A stretch of DNA of 64,000 nucleotides from Beaufortia kweichowensis. Taxonomy: Eukaryota; Chordata; Actinopteri; Cypriniformes; Gastromyzontidae. Each line of letters starts with the position of its first letter. Within the stretch, counting starts at the first letter, position 1. The stretch covers positions 2,613,001 to 2,677,000 of the forward strand of contig CM032815.1 of NCBI GenBank assembly GCA_019155185.1, in the 5' to 3' direction. Positions 59,975 to 64,000 of this stretch are shown piece by piece. A program made the translations under genes and the position numbers. Under the pieces are notes generated by a model. That model saw only the letters and a program-made list of their open reading frames with translations, made no database searches and was not told where the DNA came from.

Positions 59975-62900
59975 GCTCATCTCAGTAGATTTAATTAAAA
60001 CTGGGGTGAGCAGATGGGGGGAGATGGAAGGAAGTCCAACAGGAGACAGCTCATCTGTCTGTGCAACACTCTCTCTCCCTCGCTTTTCACTCTCGGTTCT
60101 CCATTCCTGCACTGCACATCTTCTCTCTCTCTTTTTTAATGAATCCTTGGCTTTCTACAACCTCCCAATTTGACGGACAGTCCAGATCAGTGAGAGAATG
60201 TGTGTGTGCGTGACTGTGGTAGGTAATTAGTTCATGGACCTGTTGAGCTGGATTCTCGTTTAGACTCCAAACCCTCATAAAACTGTAACAATAAAAACTT
60301 TGTACTTTAAAAAAGTGGGTTGCATGAAGACATAATGATGGGTCAGGTCAGGCTAATGAATAATAGAGATCTAAACAAATTCATGTAGGCCTGCATGGTG
60401 TTTATATCTGCCTAAATTTGCCAATCCTTTATACAATTACAACATTTTATTTTAGCTTTTTTTAAAGCTGCTATAGAGGTTAGTACTCTTTGCTCCATTT
60501 AATGCATTGTACTTTAATAAAAAATATTCTGCCACAAACACACACTGGTTTACAAAATTATTTTTTATATTAAATATATAGATTATTTATATTAAAGTGA
60601 TACAAGGCAAGTTAAAAAAGTAAAAGAAAGTAGTATAAATAAAAATAAGGAAATACTTAAAATGTTCTGGTGAATATACAAAAATCCATAACATTGCCAC
60701 AGGTCATCACAAATGAATACTTGAAAACGTCCACACATCAAATAAAATGGTTTCCCACTTTCCAACCTTTCACTTCCCTGGCTTTCATTTCTTTTTTCTC
60801 CATTCCTTTTTTTTGCTTAGCTCAGTTCTCCACTACATTAATCTCATTATCCTTTGAACCTTTTCACCGCTGATGCCAAATGCAATTTGTATTCTGCAGC
60901 CCGGCAAAGAGCCCTAAACTGATTATCCCAGTATAAACCGTGGCAGTCCTGGATATTGTAGGCCCTGAAAGGCCCTTCTCGCCTATGAAAGGAGTTCCCA
61001 TATGCCCTCTGAGTTTCATGACACAATGTTGCGTCTGCTTTGCAAGGAAGAAATTAAGCGTGTGAAAGTCTACGCAAAGCCCTCATTTTCCAGTTAATCA
61101 AATCTCTGCCTAATCAAATTAGTGCACATAATTCAGCTAGATGCGTGGCACAAAAAAGGCATTATCCTCTCTCTCTGGAGCTGAAAAGAGCAGAACCAGC
61201 GTGGTTTCTCTCTCTGGGCCTCCGCATCGGTCGCGGTCAATAGAAAAGGCTGGGAGCGGGGGATTGTAGGCCGGGCTCTCAGGGGGTCAAGCGAGAGGGG
61301 AGAAAGGAGGACTTAAACGGGAAAGGGAGATTTGGAAGAGGTGTTAAAGTTGGAGCGAAATCTGCAGGGTACGAGGAGACCTTGGCAGCGATTAAGTTCC
61401 CAGCTTATTAAAAGGCCTGGCTCAGCGCGCTCCTCGCGGGAGCAGCCCAACGGTTGCTAATGAGGTACTTGTTTAATTTTCTTTCAAAGGGCTGGACATC
61501 TGTGACAAACTCTCTCTCTCACCCCTCCCGGAACACACAAAGCCTATCTATCAATAGACCTACAGCGCCTCTCAGGTTTGATGAAGTGTTTTCCATTGTA
61601 TACAGCAGATAATGTGTTTCAGAGTGCAGTAGGACTATCAGTATTACTGCTGATCTCTCATCACAGTCAAAGCCCATCATGAAAACTCAATAGCGCTTTG
61701 GGTTCAATGGCGTAGCGGGCATCTCCTCCCTCTTTCTAATTGATTTGCCTTCCGTGGAGGATGTGTTGCATGTGTTTGTGTGTGTGCCAGACTGTTCTTA
61801 ACCCTCAACCCTCATGAAGACACTTATGAGCTTATGTGAATGAAGAACCTAACAACAGTAGTTGTCATCTATGATCTGTTTTTTATGACTTTAACAAACT
61901 GAGACATAGAAAGGATCCAATCTAAGGTTCTCAGCTTGTTCTTGAGTGCTTTAAATATAACTAAAAGCAATACCCAGAATGCACTCTGGTGCTGGTGCTG
62001 GAGGCCCTAAGTCTGTACCGGAAGATACATTTGCTGTGCATGCTGATCTAGAACCATCTCCATCATACGTCTTTAAATGACTATCCTTCATTCTTTGCTA
62101 GGTCATCAACTTATTCCATCTACTCTCAGTGGGATGTGAAAAGTATATTTTTAAAACCGCAAACCTCTAAACTATTAAAAATCTTGCATGTGATATTATA
62201 CAGAATACACACACTATATTCAATGATGCTCTCAGGATTATATCCAATTTCACATTTATCGTTCTATAAATGTCATGTAAAAGCAAACCAAGGATGGTGG
62301 TTTGAAATGTTGGTCAGATGGCCCCTTCCTGTCTGAGTGGGTGTTTTCTGGCCAAAATAAGCTTCATAAAGCATTAGACTATACGCCCATAGTCAAAAGT
62401 CTGGCTGCATGACATTATATTCCATCTGGCTTGTTGCTGTCTGTCCTTAACATATCTTTCATTAACATTTCCAATTAAATGTTCTTTAAATAAAATGAAA
62501 AACATAATGCTGTTTTTCTTCATCTATAAATGATCAAAGTACCACTATAATAGTCATGATGAAATCTTTATTAGTTCTGCTATTTCTAAAAACACAAGCA
62601 TTTTACCATCATGAACTATAACCAGTTAAAAAGCATGACCATAAACAGATAAACAGGGATCGTAAAACAATTCACTGTTATAATGAAGCAGTTAAAAAAG
62701 AAGTCTGGTCTATAATTGTTATTCAAAGAAGAGCGTCTCTTGTTGCTTGCTGTCGGTCACTTCTAGTTATTTTATAATACATTCCCCTCTCTCTCATTAT
62801 GAGAACTGCCAGATTCATATTTGCACTTTGATACCTTCCCTAATGTGTGTAGACACACATGGCATACCAACATGTTCCTCCTAAACCACATTTATCTTCT

Positions 62901-64000
62901 CCTTTATCAGACAGACCGTGTGTGTGTTCTTGTTACTCCCCCGAATGGTATACAAATGACGCACCTAAAACGGCTTCAATCTGCTCAATGTAAACAGGCA
63001 CCATCTCTGGCTGAAGGTCAGAGGTCAATCCCATGGATCAGCCCTCAGTCGGATTGTGGCTTTAGTTGGATTTGGTACAAGGGAAGAGGGGGAGGGCAGT
63101 GGCGGGGACAAAGACGGAGGCGTAGCAGCCCGAAGCCCTGAAGTCGGATCATAACTAAACTGCGCATTATTATAGCCGTGCCTCTGGAGAGGGCCATCTG
63201 TGCTGTCTAATGGGCTTCAGTGAGGCGGTCAGTGCTTAAGTTCATTTAGGAAAACGATGATGATGATGACAGTGTTAATGGTGCTACACGGAAACACGTC
63301 TTGCCACTGGCACTGGCAGCAAATCCAACAGAGATGACGGCCATTGGACGCACCCCACTGCTACATTATGACAAACATTATGAAGTGTTGTTTATGAAGC
63401 TTTTCATTGCCGTTTTGTATGTTTTTATGGTTTGGCTAGATTTTTATTCAACCACTAACTGTAGTTGAAGTTACTGTGTAGGAAAACACAAATGTGAAAA
63501 TTATAGGACTGATTAGGTCAACATTCAAGTGTGTACATTATGATTTTTAAAATTTCTGTTTTACTTAATTTATTATTTTTAATCAGCTTTGCCATATTTC
63601 TGCCAATTACAATGCAATAAAAATTACAAAACTATCTAGTTAGGGTTGGGTTGGTAATAAATATGTCTCTCTATGAAACTCTCAATAAACATGCCAAAGA
63701 TTTTAGATCTGTGTCTGAAGAAGAGCAGTTGTGTTACCAATTCGACCTCAGGGTGGAATTACTTGAAGTGTGTAGGTGTGTGTAAGTAATGGCCATGTCT
63801 TCTGTTGACCGTGAGGTGATCAGTCATGTGGTTTAAAGTGGTGCTGTGTGAGCGACAGGGCCTGATAAAGGTAGGAGAGATAAGGTCAGTGTGAGAGAGA
63901 GAGAAAGGGCGAGAGAGGTCGACATCAGGTTCATTGGGATTATCTCTAGCTAACAGCATGGCATGGTGATAAAAATTCTCTTTAAACTGTTGCTTCGCCA
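59972..64000 (-). other. auts2: auts2 upstream intron, 60-64 kb
   Basis: No exon found. 60870-61520 is the best conserved-element candidate in the window. 63890-63915 has a short GA run. Confidence 0.45.
60870..61520. promoter_or_regulatory. Candidate conserved non-coding element cluster
   Basis: About 650 bp without repeats, with dense regulatory-type words: gccaaatgcaatttg, aactgattatccc, ccagttaatcaaatc, gcctaatcaaattagtg, ataattcagct, gcgattaagttcc, gttgctaatgaggt. It also has a GC-rich 61200-61450 core. The composition differs sharply from the AT-rich DNA at 60400-60700. Confidence 0.35.

Noticed and set aside
59639..60173. Arg-Glu or Ser-Leu repeat proteins around 59.6-60.2 kb
   Set aside because: They are translations of the (GA)n microsatellite in different frames.
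36000..64000. Upstream auts2 exon for the conserved YFCDSDSDQEE segment
   Set aside because: I looked on the - strand for a matching coding word with a downstream GT donor and found none. The exon should lie beyond the window or is too diverged to see by eye.

Overview
This window is vertebrate nuclear DNA, almost certainly from a teleost and probably a cyprinid-type fish. The evidence is spliced genes with GT-AG introns, long AT-rich introns, CA/GA/GATA microsatellites, and degenerate copies of interspersed repeats that I recognise from carp and zebrafish relatives (the fold-back element whose ends read like 'agttcacccaaaaat', AGCTGGT-rich repeats, and LINE-tail sequences). No prokaryotic, phage, CRISPR or operon-like system is present, and I found no evidence of a novel multi-gene system.

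Two protein-coding genes are supported, arranged tail to tail. At the left edge on the + strand are the last two coding exons of cxadr (Coxsackie and adenovirus receptor homologue, a tight-junction Ig-superfamily adhesion protein). They encode the transmembrane helix, the Cys cluster and the cytoplasmic tail ending in a PDZ ligand. A roughly 2.2-kb 3' UTR follows, with a perfect 18-bp hairpin and a canonical AATAAA near 3843. About 6 kb of intergenic DNA follows (3867-9914), holding several repeat copies.

On the - strand, 11317-35290 holds the 3' part of auts2, a nuclear transcriptional regulator that works with PRC1.3/1.5-type Polycomb complexes. I reconstructed 14 consecutive coding exons (V1-V14 in transcript order). 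All have GT-AG junctions, and the joined 3171 nt read as one open frame of 1056 codons plus stop. The more 5' exons are not visible and should lie beyond 64000. V2-V14 are clustered within 8.4 kb. V1 stands alone, about 15.5 kb upstream, and everything from 35291 to 64000 is one large upstream intron or a set of introns.

The large auts2 introns (19721-35241 and 35291-64000) are mostly unique DNA with microsatellites, MITE-like elements and stretches that look like conserved non-coding regulatory elements: balanced composition, dense homeodomain, GATA and SOX-like words. Most striking is a compact CpG island at about 36585-37065, just upstream of V1. It is a good candidate for an internal auts2 promoter, because mammalian AUTS2 is known to make shorter 3' isoforms. 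Other unexplained structures are a near-identical ~117-bp duplication in two auts2 introns, a three-copy terminal-inverted-repeat family, and a GATA/GGTA array bracketed by inverted repeats.
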